Shown here: piece after piece, positions 17,202-26,292 of the stretch | How the letters are laid out: the number at the start of each line of letters is the position of its first letter | Numbering within the stretch: the first letter of the stretch is position 1 | Source of the DNA: Candidatus Gastranaerophilales bacterium | GTDB taxonomy: Bacteria > Cyanobacteriota > Vampirovibrionia > Gastranaerophilales > Gastranaerophilaceae | NCBI GenBank assembly: GCA_944326115.1 | Contig: CALVCQ010000005.1 | Span: 1 to 64,000, forward strand | Direction: 5' to 3' | DNA: 64,000 nt | Made by a program: the position numbers and the translations under genes | The notes under the pieces: model-generated | Seen by the model: the letters and a program-made list of their open reading frames with translations, nothing else | What the model was told of the DNA's origin: nothing | The model's database searches: none

Positions 17202-17579
17202 CTATTTCAATTCAACAGTAGCACCAGCTGCTTCGAGTTGTTTTTTAATAGCTTCAGCATCTTCTTTTTTAACGCCTTCTTTAATAGCTTTAGGTGCGGC
17301 ATCAACTAAGTCTTTAGCTTCTTTCAAACCAAGACCTGTGATAGCTCTTACTTCTTTCAATACAGCGATTTTGTTAGCGCCTGCTGAAGTTAAAACTACG
17401 TTTACTTCAGAAGCTTCTTCAGCACCGCCTTCAGCAGCACCTGCAGCAGCCGGAGCAGCAGCTACAGCTACGGGAGCAGCAGCAGATACACCGAATTTTT
17501 CTTCCATAGCTTTTACTAATTCAGCTGCTTCTAACAAAGTTAATTTTTCAATTGATTCTAAAATAGATTCTACACTCAT
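17202..17579 (-). CDS. rplL: Ribosomal protein bL12 (L7/L12)
   Basis: Stalk protein that recruits translation factors. The N-terminal dimerisation helices (1-35), an Ala-rich hinge (about 36-52, [19 protein letters not shown]) and the C-terminal factor-binding domain ([18 protein letters not shown]) are all present. Length 125 aa is typical. GGAGAAAATC precedes ATG. It follows rplJ after a 183-base spacer with several small hairpins. Confidence 0.97.
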   Translation of the reverse strand: MSVESILESIEKLTLLEAAELVKAMEEKFGVSAAAPVAVAAAPAAAGAAEGGAEEASEVNVVLTSAGANKIAVLKEVRAITGLGLKEAKDLVDAAPKAIKEGVKKEDAEAIKKQLEAAGATVELK

Positions 17580-17762
17580 GATTTTCTCCTTTTTATATTG
17601 TTGAGTATTTTGTACTTAGGTTTTTAAGAGCCTATGGCTCCTGTTAAATTTCTTTCAGAAATTTGTTCGATTCGAGAACTTCGTTCTCTTCACAATGTCG
17701 CTGATATAATGTTACAGTGTTGTGTCGGTCATCTGCGTGACCTCCGTCACACCTTCACACCG
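17580..17762 (-). promoter_or_regulatory. Structured rplJ-rplL spacer
   Basis: The 183-base gap is unusually long for this pair and holds several inverted repeats: GAGCC-tat-GGCTC near 17630, GAGAAC-ttc-GTTCTC near 17675-17690 and GTGAC-ctcc-GTCAC near 17740. Such stems could stabilise the rplL mRNA or tune the needed excess of L12 over L10. This is inference. Confidence 0.4.
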
Positions 17763-18284
17763 CTACGCACTTTTCTGTTTTGCTACAGCATCGATAGCTC
17801 TTACAAGGCTGCTCATTACAGCATTGATAGAACCGGCGATACCTGTTGCAGGTGAATTTATGCAGCCAAGCATTTTTGCGTAAAGTTCTTCTTTAGACGG
17901 TGTTTTAGCAAGTGCTTCAACTTGTTTAGCATCAAGCAGCTGTCCGTCTAATGCGCCGCAGATAATTTCTGTTTTTTTAGTATCTTTGATGAATTTTGCA
18001 AGTACTTTTGCTGCAGAAACTTCATCATCAAAACCAAAAGCAATAGCTGTTGATTCTTTCATTGAATCAGCAAGAACTGCAAAATCTGTGTCTTTCATTG
18101 CAATTTTAGCTAATGTATTTTTTGTAACAGTGTAGTCTGCGCCTTCTTTTTGAAGAGCTCTTCTTAAATTTGTGATTTCTTCAACGCTCAAACCTTTGTA
18201 ATTAGTTACAATTGCTACTTTAGCCTTTTGTGCATAATCTTTAATATGTGCGATTTTTTGTTCTTTAAAGGCTTTTGTTGCCAT
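17763..18284 (-). CDS. rplJ: Ribosomal protein uL10
   Basis: Base of the ribosomal stalk, binding 23S rRNA and L12 dimers. The N-terminal domain (VEEITNLRRALQKEGADYTVTKNTLAKIA) is diagnostic; the C-terminal helix for L12 binding follows. Length 173 aa is normal. AAAGGAGC precedes ATG. The gene pair is not preceded by rplK-rplA nor followed by rpoB here, an unusual detachment from the standard cluster. An L10 leader lies upstream. Confidence 0.96.
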   Translation of the reverse strand: MATKAFKEQKIAHIKDYAQKAKVAIVTNYKGLSVEEITNLRRALQKEGADYTVTKNTLAKIAMKDTDFAVLADSMKESTAIAFGFDDEVSAAKVLAKFIKDTKKTEIICGALDGQLLDAKQVEALAKTPSKEELYAKMLGCINSPATGIAGSINAVMSSLVRAIDAVAKQKSA

Positions 18285-18471
18285 GATTTGCTCCTTTTAT
18301 GTTATTTTATATCGACCTTTCGAATTTTGACGGGCTTTGCCGGAGAATCTGAAACAAGTTCAGAACGATATTAAAATCATTTCATAACAAAAAATGATTT
18401 CACGTAAAACCGCAAAATCATCAGACAAACATTTTTGTTTTATTGACACAAGTCTAACCATTGTGTCTTTT

Positions 18472-18610
18472 CTGATCCTCGACAGGCTTGTATTTTAAGA
18501 GAGTCAGCGTATTTGACATATCGACAAGCTATTGTTGTTCTGATAGTGTCCGTTTTGACAAGCACCTGTCATATACAGACTTTACGCTATTCCCCCGCCT
18601 GTTGTCTGCG
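18472..18610 (-). ncRNA. L10 leader, autoregulatory 5' UTR of rplJ-rplL
   Basis: The minus-strand transcript contains CAGACAACAGGCGGGGG (18608-18592) and, about 95 bases later, CTTAAAATACAAGCCTGTCGAGG (18499-18477). These resemble the two conserved halves of the L10-binding leader (AGACAGCAGGYG and CTTAA...CCTGCCGAGG). Known role: excess L10-L12 complex binds and represses its own operon. A hairpin GACACAA...TTGTGTC (18445-18467) follows and could be the switching element. Recognised by eye; a covariance search would settle it. Confidence 0.75.
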
Positions 18611-18620
18611 GTTCGTATAA

Positions 18621-18626
18621 ATTATA
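18621..18626 (-). promoter_or_regulatory. -10 element upstream of the L10 leader
   Basis: Minus-strand TATAAT places transcription start at about 18614, just before the L10 leader motif. An A/T run of thirteen bases lies immediately upstream and may act as an UP-like element; the -35 is not clear. Confidence 0.5.
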
Positions 18627-18751
18627 ATAAAAAAAAAAAAATTTAAAATCAACTATGGATAAAAATCCGGTAACAATTTTTAATATGTATAACGGGTTTT
18701 TAGGGATTTATATAGCATTTTTTATATAAGGACGGACTTTTAATATATTAC

Positions 18752-18781
18752 TTGACATATTGCGGAATGAAGATGTAGACT
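18752..18781 (+). promoter_or_regulatory. hisF promoter, leaderless arrangement
   Basis: TTGACA (18752-18757), 18-base spacer, TAGACT (18776-18781), then exactly six bases to ATG 18788. No Shine-Dalgarno sequence is present, so the mRNA probably starts at or next to the AUG. Confidence 0.65.
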
Positions 18782-18787
18782 TGTAAA

Positions 18788-19546
18788 ATGCTTGCAAAAA
18801 GAATAATTCCCTGCCTTGATGTAAAAAACGGACAGACCGTCAAAGGCATTAATTTTGAAAATTTAAAATATGCCGGTGATCCTGTCTCGCTTGCTAAAAA
18901 ATACAGCGATGAAGGAGCCGATGAGTTGGTATTTTTAGATATAACGGCAACAAATGAAGGCAGAAAAACCACACTTGATATGGTCGAACGTGTTGCAAAA
19001 CAGGTTTTTATTCCTTTCACAGTTGGCGGAGGAATAAAAACAATCGAAGATATGCGTTCTATACTGCTTGCGGGTGCGGACAAAATTGCCGTTAATTCTC
19101 AGGCTGTTAAAAATCCGCAAATTATAAAAGATGCTTCGTCTTATTTTGGCTCGCAGTGTATAGTTGTTGCAATAGATGCAAAACGTACGGACAATGATTT
19201 TTATGTTTTTATAAACGCAGGTAAAAAAAATACGGGTATAAAACTTTTGGACTGGGTAAAAGAAGTACAAAAGCTTGGGGCGGGAGAGATTTTGCTGACA
19301 TCAATGGATGCTGACGGCACTCAAAAAGGTTTTGATATAGAGATGACAAAGCTTGCCGCAGACAATTCAAATATTCCGGTCATTGCATCAGGAGGAGCCG
19401 GTGCTGATGCAGCACATTTTGTTGACGTATTTAAAAAAGCAAATGCAGATGCTGCTCTGGCTGCATCAATATTTCATTTTGGAACACTTCCGGTACCTGA
19501 ATTAAAACAAAAATTAAATCAAAATGATATTGTTGTAAGATTTTAG
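18788..19546 (+). CDS. hisF: Imidazole glycerol phosphate synthase cyclase subunit HisF
   Basis: Catalyses ring closure of PRFAR to IGP and AICAR in histidine synthesis, using ammonia from HisH. The two catalytic Asp are at residues 11 (PCLDVKNG) and 130 (VVAIDAK); phosphate-binding loops GGGI (80-83) and ASGGAG are intact. 252 aa is standard. No other his gene is in the window, so the pathway is dispersed or partial. Expression appears leaderless (see promoter). Confidence 0.96.
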   Translation: MLAKRIIPCLDVKNGQTVKGINFENLKYAGDPVSLAKKYSDEGADELVFLDITATNEGRKTTLDMVERVAKQVFIPFTVGGGIKTIEDMRSILLAGADKIAVNSQAVKNPQIIKDASSYFGSQCIVVAIDAKRTDNDFYVFINAGKKNTGIKLLDWVKEVQKLGAGEILLTSMDADGTQKGFDIEMTKLAADNSNIPVIASGGAGADAAHFVDVFKKANADAALAASIFHFGTLPVPELKQKLNQNDIVVRF

Positions 19547-19700
19547 ATAAATACCTTTTATACAGCAATAGTATGATTTCAGTAAATTTGAATTTTTATA
19601 ATATATATACAAATAATATGTCAAAATCAGATGACAAAATACTTTAGTAAAAACAAAACAATCTCTCATAAACCGGTAATTCTGAAAAAGAATCTGTTGT

Positions 19701-20372
19701 ATGAAAAAATTAGTTTTAATAATAATTATTATCTTTACAATAATTCCAATTATATATTCTCCTGCACTGGCAGACAGTGATTCTTTTTTCTGCAGCCGTT
19801 TATTATCTGTCGGCAATGAAGAGGTAACTTACAATATTTCCGGACAAATAGATACTATCGGACAAAAAAAAGTTGAATATGGTATTGACGGTAAAATCAA
19901 ATCTATCGGTCGTAAACCCGTAAGATACAATTCTTCAGGACAAATCACCTCAATCGGAGAAAAAAGAGTTCATTTTTACAACAACGGCGCAATTTCATCG
20001 ATAGGAAACAAATCCGTAGAATATTTACAAGAAAGAATAACTTCTGTAGGAAATAAACCTGTTTCATACAATCTTAACGGTTCTATGGGACACATCGGAA
20101 ATGAATCCGTAATGTATCTGAATGATAGAATAGTATCAATCGGAAACAAACAGGTAAGCTACAACCAAAACGGAAAAATTAAATCTGTAGGCATTGAAGA
20201 AGTTTTGTACAACAGCGACGGAAAAATTCAGTCAATAGGTAATGACATTGTTATTTATCCTGTTGAAAGGCAGATAAATTATTATCAGCCTAATACTCCT
20301 ATATACGGCAATTTAAATAATATTTTAAACAGTAGTATAAATAACATAATTCAAATTCTTATAAATATTTAG
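19701..20372 (+). CDS. Secreted repeat protein (SIG-x-K-x-V-x-Y repeats)
   Basis: A 223-aa exported protein. A signal peptide is clear (MKKLV, long Ile run, ALA cleavage near residue 24). The body is a tandem array of about nine 17-20-residue units of the form SIGNKxVxYNxxGKI, predicting a repetitive beta structure. The last 45 residues are Asn/Ile-rich without repeats. The pattern loosely recalls YD/RHS-like and MORN-like arrays but I recognise no named family. A surface or periplasmic binding role is plausible. No good ribosome site is visible before ATG 19701. Confidence 0.75.
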   Translation: MKKLVLIIIIIFTIIPIIYSPALADSDSFFCSRLLSVGNEEVTYNISGQIDTIGQKKVEYGIDGKIKSIGRKPVRYNSSGQITSIGEKRVHFYNNGAISSIGNKSVEYLQERITSVGNKPVSYNLNGSMGHIGNESVMYLNDRIVSIGNKQVSYNQNGKIKSVGIEEVLYNSDGKIQSIGNDIVIYPVERQINYYQPNTPIYGNLNNILNSSINNIIQILINI

Positions 20373-20393
20373 CAAAATTGAAAGGAAAAAATA

Positions 20394-21062
20394 ATGTCTG
20401 CTCCAAGAAGGGAAATTAAATCACGTGATACAAAATGGGCACAAGCTCTTGCAAAATTTGTTGCACAAAAGACAAACATTACACCAAATGCAATTTCTGT
20501 CATGAGTGTATTTTTTGGCGTTATTGCTTTATGCGCATATTGTCTTTATCTTACACCGGTTGCTTCAGACCGTCTGCGATTTTTTATACCGATTTTAATT
20601 ATATTCGGTATTCAAATGAGATTAATATGCAATCTTATAGACGGGATGGTTGCAATTGAAGGCGGAAAACATTCAGTAATCGGCGGAATATATAATGAAT
20701 TTCCGGACAGAATTTCGGATACTTTAATTCTAATCGGCGCAGGTATTGCCGGAATGAGCATGTATTCTCTTATGCTGGGCATCATTGCTGCATTACTTGC
20801 TGTATTGACTGCATATACAAGGCTGCTGGGCGGAACACTTGGAGCAAATCAGTATTTTATAGGTCCTATGGCAAAACAGCACAGGATGGCATTATTGACT
20901 GCTGCCGCACTTATCAGCCTCTTTCAGCCTTTATTACCGTCTTTAAATGAAATATTATACCCTTCTGTACTTCTTGTTGTTTCTTTGGGCTGTATAATTA
21001 CTGTTTGGAGAAGATTAAATTATATTAAAAAAGAACTTTTGCAAACAGATTCAAATCAATAA
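20394..21062 (+). CDS. CDP-alcohol phosphatidyltransferase family protein (YnjF-like)
   Basis: Integral membrane enzyme family that transfers a phosphatidyl group from CDP-diacylglycerol to an alcohol. The motif region reads NLIDGMVAIEGGK, then NEFPDRISD: the DG and the two downstream Asp are kept, while the usual AR is replaced, as in the YnjF branch as I recall it. About five to six membrane helices follow. 222 aa. AAAGGAAAA precedes ATG; it is 21 bases after the repeat protein. The alcohol substrate is unknown. Confidence 0.82.
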   Translation: MSAPRREIKSRDTKWAQALAKFVAQKTNITPNAISVMSVFFGVIALCAYCLYLTPVASDRLRFFIPILIIFGIQMRLICNLIDGMVAIEGGKHSVIGGIYNEFPDRISDTLILIGAGIAGMSMYSLMLGIIAALLAVLTAYTRLLGGTLGANQYFIGPMAKQHRMALLTAAALISLFQPLLPSLNEILYPSVLLVVSLGCIITVWRRLNYIKKELLQTDSNQ

Positions 21063-21198
21063 CAAGTTTATAAATTGTCCGGTACAAATTAGTAGAAATT
21101 CTACACGGTTAAATGATATAAAAAACAATAAGATGTAAGATTTACAAGAATTATATGAAGAAAATGCGTAGAATTTTACTCTTCTTTAGATTAACGTA

Positions 21199-23265
21199 TT
21201 ACATTCCCGGAGGTCTTATCATAGAAGGAGTAAGCATTGTTCCTCCCGGCATCATGTTAAAGCCGGGCATGTAATCTTGATAATCCTTAACCGAACGATT
21301 CATCGGATCAGACTCTTTTTGTTTTTTCTTTACTTCTGCAGCTTTTCTGCTCTGTGCTGCTTCACGGCGTCTTTCTTCTTTATCATGTCTGCCTATAGCC
21401 TGCGGGTCATTTAGTATCAAACGATTAAATTCTACATCAGCATTTTCCGCACCGACATTCATACTTACACCAAGAGCAGCATTTTGACGGTAAATATCAT
21501 AACCTATCAAAAATTTCAAATCATCCGGTCCTATCGCAAAATAAACCCTGTTTTCCTGCAGCATATTACCGTCAGGTGTATCATTTGAAAGAACTAGTGT
21601 ACCGGCATACATAAGTGTCAAATATTTGCTGAGTCTCAAAGATTCACCCAGCATTATATTAGACTTTCCGTAAAAGTTCTGGTCAAAGTAGAAGGGAGTA
21701 TTTCCTGCCTGACCGCCCTGATAGTATGCAATATACTGCTGCCATGCTTTATATTGTGTCCTGAGATACGGACCTGCTCTTAAAAGTCCCATTGTATCTC
21801 CGTTGCCGTATACAGCTGCATGAGTCTGTACACTCAATCCGAAATCCATTGCAAATTTAGATTCGTTATTTACATATTTAAACAATGATTTTGTTGTTGC
21901 AGTTTGCCAAGCAAATTTCGTTGTTGAAAAAGATCTGTCTCCCCAGTCTCTGTACAAACCGCCTACAAATCTGTTCTGGAAATTAACGCCGAGATCATCT
22001 ATATCATAAGATTTGTGATGAATAAGCTGTACCCCGTATTTAGGCATTCTGCCTCCGAGGAAAAAGTTATTCATATAACTGTTTATGCCGTATTCCAAAT
22101 GCAAATCATCGGTAATTTCCTGTTCGCCTCGAACTACAAACTTATCTTTTGAACTTGACCAGCCAAAGTCAGTCCTGTTTTTGTCAGTCAAAAACCGACC
22201 CAGTGCACCAACCCCGAAATCACTTTTATATGTAACAGCGGGTCCTATTTTTAAAGTTGATGCGTTAGGAGTTTGCAAGACAATACCAGGAGAAATAAAA
22301 GCACCAAAGTTTCTTAAAGATCCGAGTTCAAGCATATTTGTTTCTATATAACCCTGATCTTTATCCGTATACAGCTTTATTTTTCCGGCTGATGCAAGTT
22401 TTGTATTTTTCAGATACATATCAGCATTTTTTAAAGTAGCTATATCTCTGTCTTTATAGCTGTCAATAACTATTGTTTTGGCTTTAAGGCTCCATTTGTT
22501 GTCATATTTTTCTTTAAAATAGAAATTTTTAGGTATTGCTTCATCCATCATAGGGTTATCAAATCCCATAACAGGTCTTGAAGTGAATTTATAAGTAACT
22601 TTGTCATTAAAGGTGACAATACCATCCATTGCTTCTGTTTTTACATCACTGACCTCAACATTTTTGGCTCTGATTTTAATTGCCATGTGATTAAGCACGG
22701 GGTGTGTCATCATTGCATTATTTTCGTTTAAATCAACCTGAATATAGTCACCGTTGACTTTCTGTCCTTCTTTTATAAGAACAACATTTCCGTATCCTTT
22801 TATAAAATTTGTATCATGGTTAAATATAATTCTGTCAGCGAGCAATGTAGAATCTTCTTGGGGGAAAGTAACCTTTGCATTCCCTACAGCCTCAAATTCA
22901 TGGCGTTCCGGAAAATACTCTATAGTCTCACTGTCTACAAAGACTTCCGTTGCGGGCTCCTGCTGTGTGTTTTCTTCCTGTTTGGGAGATTTCTTTTCTT
23001 TCTCTGCTCTTGAGAAGAATTTTTTAGTCTTTTCCTTTTTCTCTTCTGTTTTTTTATCCGGAGAATTTTCTGTCAAAGATACGTCGTCTTTTTCATTTTT
23101 AATTTCTTGTTTTTCAGCAGCTCTATCTTCTTCCGGCGGTTCTTTTACAGCAGATTCTTCTATACCTGTATTTTGAGGAATATCAAGAGTCTCTGCCGCA
23201 TAAACCTGCATGCCGGTCATCAGAGATATTATGCATATTAAAACTGTTATAAATTGTTTTTTCAC
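21199..23265 (-). CDS. LptD/OstA-like outer-membrane LPS assembly protein
   Basis: A 688-aa exported protein. The signal peptide (1-23) is followed by an acidic, Lys/Glu-rich linker (about 25-105) and an OstA/LptA-type jellyroll (about 108-215: FEAVGNAKVTF, LLADRIIFNHDT, GYGNVVL). A long beta-rich region like an LptD barrel follows (about 330-620). The C-terminus is a charged stretch then a Met/Pro/Gly-rich tail. Lipopolysaccharide insertion at the outer membrane is the expected role. It starts 20 bases after the M23 peptidase gene. Divergence from proteobacterial LptD keeps the exact name open. Confidence 0.78.
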   Translation of the reverse strand: MKKQFITVLICIISLMTGMQVYAAETLDIPQNTGIEESAVKEPPEEDRAAEKQEIKNEKDDVSLTENSPDKKTEEKKEKTKKFFSRAEKEKKSPKQEENTQQEPATEVFVDSETIEYFPERHEFEAVGNAKVTFPQEDSTLLADRIIFNHDTNFIKGYGNVVLIKEGQKVNGDYIQVDLNENNAMMTHPVLNHMAIKIRAKNVEVSDVKTEAMDGIVTFNDKVTYKFTSRPVMGFDNPMMDEAIPKNFYFKEKYDNKWSLKAKTIVIDSYKDRDIATLKNADMYLKNTKLASAGKIKLYTDKDQGYIETNMLELGSLRNFGAFISPGIVLQTPNASTLKIGPAVTYKSDFGVGALGRFLTDKNRTDFGWSSSKDKFVVRGEQEITDDLHLEYGINSYMNNFFLGGRMPKYGVQLIHHKSYDIDDLGVNFQNRFVGGLYRDWGDRSFSTTKFAWQTATTKSLFKYVNNESKFAMDFGLSVQTHAAVYGNGDTMGLLRAGPYLRTQYKAWQQYIAYYQGGQAGNTPFYFDQNFYGKSNIMLGESLRLSKYLTLMYAGTLVLSNDTPDGNMLQENRVYFAIGPDDLKFLIGYDIYRQNAALGVSMNVGAENADVEFNRLILNDPQAIGRHDKEERRREAAQSRKAAEVKKKQKESDPMNRSVKDYQDYMPGFNMMPGGTMLTPSMIRPPGM

Positions 23266-23285
23266 AAAAACACCTTTTGCTTATT

Positions 23286-24425
23286 TTATATGTAATTCAA
23301 CGGATTTTGAGGTTTGCCGTTCACCCTTACCTCAAAGTGGCAATGCGGTCCGGTACTGTATCCGGTAGAACCTTCATAACCTACTACCTGACCTTTTAGA
23401 ACATTCTGTCCCGGACTCACTATATAACCCGACATATGTGCATAAAGTGTAGTAATAGGCTTGCCATTTATTATACCATGATCTATAATCACAACTTTTC
23501 CGTATCCGCCGTACCACCCCGCATAAATTACTTTTCCGGAGTTTGAGGCTCTGATTTTTCCGCCGTTTATACCGCCAATGTCTATACCGGAATGAAAAAT
23601 AGTTCTTTTAAATATAGGATGGGTCCTGTAACCGAACGGGGATGTAATGGGTCCTGCTATCGGTTTCATAAAACCGGAAACGACTTTTACCGTCGTGCCT
23701 TTTGTATTCTTGCTTATCATTCTGCTTAACGCTTCTGATTGTTTTGCCAGTTCTCTTTCTGCTTTTTCATAGTATGCACGATCTGTTCTGTATTTTTGTA
23801 TAGATATTTCATTTTTATTTATTGCACCTTGAATATACTGCTGCTGTGCATTTATATTTTTTATAGAATAAGCAATTATTGTCTTTTGCTGTTCAATCTG
23901 GCTTCTCAGCAAAGCAATTCTGCGTGATTTTTCTTTAAGATAAGCCATTTTCTTTTTATCTTTTTTAGTCAGAATATTCTGATAGTAAATTCTGTCCAGA
24001 AAAGTATTGATGTCGGTAGTTGCAAGAAGCAGCTGAAACATTCCTTTTCTCTGCTTTTTAAAAATTTGTCTTATACGGTTTTGGGCTTGCTGTTCCGTTG
24101 AAGAATATTCCTGCATTGTTTGATTAAGATTTTTTTCGGCTTCAGCAAGCTGTGTCTCTGCCGATTTATATTGTTTTTTAGATGTATTTAAATTTTTAGT
24201 TGCTGTTTCAAGCCGCTGTTGATTTTTGTATAATTTGTTTGTTTCAATAGATTCAAGCCTTTTTAGCCTTAACACTTTAGCATGTGTTTCTTTTCTCTTT
24301 TTTTCAATATGATTTTGTGTACAAAATGCATTTTGCGAAAAAGAAAATATTAAAATGAATATAAATAAAGCTTTTATAATATGGCTAAAGCTTTTATATG
24401 TAAAAATGCTTGTTTTATGAGGCAT
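23286..24425 (-). CDS. M23 family metallopeptidase with coiled coil (EnvC/NlpD-like)
   Basis: Exported cell-wall protein of 379 aa. Signal/anchor at about 13-36, then a long coiled coil (about 40-250), then the LytM/M23 domain. Zinc ligands are visible: HSGIDIGG (His and Asp), and HCHFE near the C-terminus; YAHM gives the catalytic His. Intact residues argue for an active endopeptidase, although the EnvC architecture can also be an amidase activator. Co-oriented with the LptD-like gene 20 bases downstream, linking peptidoglycan remodelling and outer-membrane assembly. Confidence 0.88.
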   Translation of the reverse strand: MPHKTSIFTYKSFSHIIKALFIFILIFSFSQNAFCTQNHIEKKRKETHAKVLRLKRLESIETNKLYKNQQRLETATKNLNTSKKQYKSAETQLAEAEKNLNQTMQEYSSTEQQAQNRIRQIFKKQRKGMFQLLLATTDINTFLDRIYYQNILTKKDKKKMAYLKEKSRRIALLRSQIEQQKTIIAYSIKNINAQQQYIQGAINKNEISIQKYRTDRAYYEKAERELAKQSEALSRMISKNTKGTTVKVVSGFMKPIAGPITSPFGYRTHPIFKRTIFHSGIDIGGINGGKIRASNSGKVIYAGWYGGYGKVVIIDHGIINGKPITTLYAHMSGYIVSPGQNVLKGQVVGYEGSTGYSTGPHCHFEVRVNGKPQNPLNYI

Positions 24426-24491
24426 TTAATTTTATCCCGATTCTTACCCGTTTTTTAAGGGTAAACAACTATCCTTAAATCAATTCCGTAT

Positions 24492-24596
24492 TTATTTTGC
24501 TATAAATGCAATTAATATCGGCGCAAACATAAACAACAAGAACGATACGGCAATTAAGCCAACTATAATTTTTTGATTTTTTCTAAAAAATTCCAT
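24492..24596 (-). CDS. Candidate 34-aa single-helix membrane peptide
   Basis: This short frame starts MEFFRKNQKI and continues with a hydrophobic helix of about 20 residues ending IAFIAK. A basic N-terminus with one membrane span is typical of real bacterial small proteins. It sits 66 bases upstream of the M23 peptidase gene on the same strand. The ribosome site is weak (GTGGAT). Its family is unknown; it may be a regulator of envelope proteins or a chance frame. Confidence 0.4.
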   Translation of the reverse strand: MEFFRKNQKIIVGLIAVSFLLFMFAPILIAFIAK

Positions 24597-24680
24597 TATT
24601 ATTATTAATCCACAAGTCTTAACTGTTTAATATTTTACATGCAAAAAATTTCTTTTACAAGAATTTCACCAACCAAAAAG

Positions 24681-25130
24681 CTATATCTTTACCTTTACAA
24701 CTGCTTTTTTTACATAAGACGATTCTTGTACCGAGATACAGGGCATGTGTGCTTCCTGAGGCATAAATATTATAAAATCTCCGCTATTTGCCTGTATAAA
24801 CTCTCCCGATCCCTCTAAAAACATAATATCATTTGTTTCATCATAAAATGTTACCGGCTTAAAATCTTTCATAAGCCCGTAACCCATCTTTTCCGAACCT
24901 TTTACAATATACTGAATATCCGCATATTTTTTGTGAGCTTCAAATCTTCCATCTTCTAAAGATTTAGTTTGATAATCCTGTATATTTACAAAAACATCGG
25001 TACCGTCTATTTCGTACCTGCCGTTTTTAAGCTCCAAAATATCTGTACGTTGAAGGTATTCAAAACCTTTTTCAAACCTTTCTCCTAGATAATAATAACT
25101 GCTTGCATTTTTAATATTATCTTGAATCAT
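24681..25130 (-). CDS. YhcH/YjgK/YiaL (DUF386) family protein
   Basis: A 149-aa beta-sandwich protein of the family linked to sialic acid and other sugar catabolism (E. coli YhcH, NanQ-like, EbgC). The features FEAHKKYADIQYIVKG and a later PQEAHMP carry the conserved His/Asp/Glu metal ligands. Probable sugar anomerase; the substrate is not deducible because no nan or other sugar catabolic genes are adjacent. Monocistronic, GGGAGTATGGC before ATG. Confidence 0.85.
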   Translation of the reverse strand: MIQDNIKNASSYYYLGERFEKGFEYLQRTDILELKNGRYEIDGTDVFVNIQDYQTKSLEDGRFEAHKKYADIQYIVKGSEKMGYGLMKDFKPVTFYDETNDIMFLEGSGEFIQANSGDFIIFMPQEAHMPCISVQESSYVKKAVVKVKI

Positions 25131-25216
25131 GCCATACTCCCTTAATTTTTATTTACAAAGATTATAGCAAATTTTTTACTTCTGTGCTTTTATTATTTCT
25201 AGAGATTGGAAATGCT

Positions 25217-25930
25217 ATGCCGTTATCTGTTAATAATAAAATAAACACCTCAAATACAAATGTTTTTAGTGCTTTTCAGGCTACTGCACATACAAAAAAT
25301 GTCTATTCTACTTTGCGTTACAAAAGAAATCACAGGGTGGAAGAAGCTGATACAAAAACCAAAATAAAAATAGCATCAGGATCCGTGATTGCGACTCTTT
25401 TGCCTATGATTTATTTTGCAAAAAAACAACACGGGCTAAAAAATCTTCTTGATTTATTTAAAGTGAAGTATGAATTAAAAGAAGTTCTTGCTCTCAGCAC
25501 GGCAAGCATATTCGGCGGCGTTGCCTCCGGTATTATCGCAGATAAAAAAACAAATAAAAAGCATAAAATCCATGAAGGGGTTTTTCAGTTTATGAATGCG
25601 ACTATACCTACTCTGCTTGTGGGCGGGGCAATGAAACTTATAGAAGATAATGTAAAATACAAAGAATCAAAACCTGTAAAAGTTGCGGCAATAGTTACAT
25701 CTTTGATAGCAGGCATGCCTCTTGCCGCTTTTATCTCAAACATTATCAATGATCCTAAAGACAAGGAACCGGACAGAAAGCTTACTCTTAAAGATTCTAT
25801 AGTTAATATGGATGATGCTTTAGGTGCTCTTGTTGTGGCAAAAATACCTTTTGTTCAAAGTATGCATCTTGAAAAATTAATGCCTGTTATTTTTGCATGG
25901 TGCGGATATCGTGCAGGTCAAAGCAACTAA
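25217..25930 (+). CDS. Hypothetical membrane protein, 237 aa
   Basis: No family recognised. ATG 25217 is preferred (GGAA shortly upstream) over an upstream non-ATG frame extension. After a polar N-terminal 50 residues there are about four hydrophobic stretches (near residues 56-72, 90-108, 125-140 and 155-175). These alternate with Lys-rich loops, then a C-terminal segment ending FAWCGYRAGQSN. Ala/Gly-rich helices suggest an integral membrane protein. It is followed by a repeat-rich gap. Confidence 0.65.
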   Translation: MPLSVNNKINTSNTNVFSAFQATAHTKNVYSTLRYKRNHRVEEADTKTKIKIASGSVIATLLPMIYFAKKQHGLKNLLDLFKVKYELKEVLALSTASIFGGVASGIIADKKTNKKHKIHEGVFQFMNATIPTLLVGGAMKLIEDNVKYKESKPVKVAAIVTSLIAGMPLAAFISNIINDPKDKEPDRKLTLKDSIVNMDDALGALVVAKIPFVQSMHLEKLMPVIFAWCGYRAGQSN

Positions 25931-25947
25931 TTCTGCCCGATTAAAAT

Positions 25948-26030
25948 TCGTCCGAGAAAAATTTGTGATAAGATTCTGCCGAACAAAAGAATTCTGTGAA
26001 TTATTTTGTGAGAGGGAATGAAGTGAACAA
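25948..26030. repeat. Dispersed intergenic repeat, block C with CTCTG-hairpin, copy 2
   Basis: Matches 3879-3962. The hairpin arms are ACAAAAGAAT (25983-25992) and ATTATTTTGT (26000-26009) with one mismatch; flanks are TTCTGCCGA and TGAGAGG. Located between convergent genes. Confidence 0.75.
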
Positions 26031-26292
26031 ATTTTTTGACAAAGCGAACATGTTCAACGAAGTAAGCAGTAGTGAGCATTCTGCAAAACTTAACGAAGTT
26101 AAGTGCAGGTGAGTGTCATTTGTTCGCTGTTCGTGAAGACATTTTGCGCTGAATAAAAACCCGTTCACAAAACTCGACATTTAGTCAACTTTTGTTTGTC
26201 ATCAAAGGTGCGCAGGTGCCGCACTGGATTGGAATTGTCAGCAAAAAGAGAATTGCGAAGCGAACTACAGAGATATTGATAAAAAGTAAAAT
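26031..26292. other. Remainder of the repeat-rich gap
   Basis: Non-coding. It contains the hairpin ACTTAAC-gaa-GTTAAGT (26088-26104) and short direct motifs such as GAACAAA and GAAGT. The string GGTGCGCAGGTGCCGC near 26210 resembles GGTGAGCAGGTGCCGC on the minus strand of the GC-rich block near position 180-195, so a shared module is possible. Confidence 0.4.

Noticed and set aside
24444-24464. TTACCC...GGGTAA hairpin upstream of the M23 gene as a terminator
   Set aside because: Only six pairs, and the T-run is in the loop rather than after the stem.
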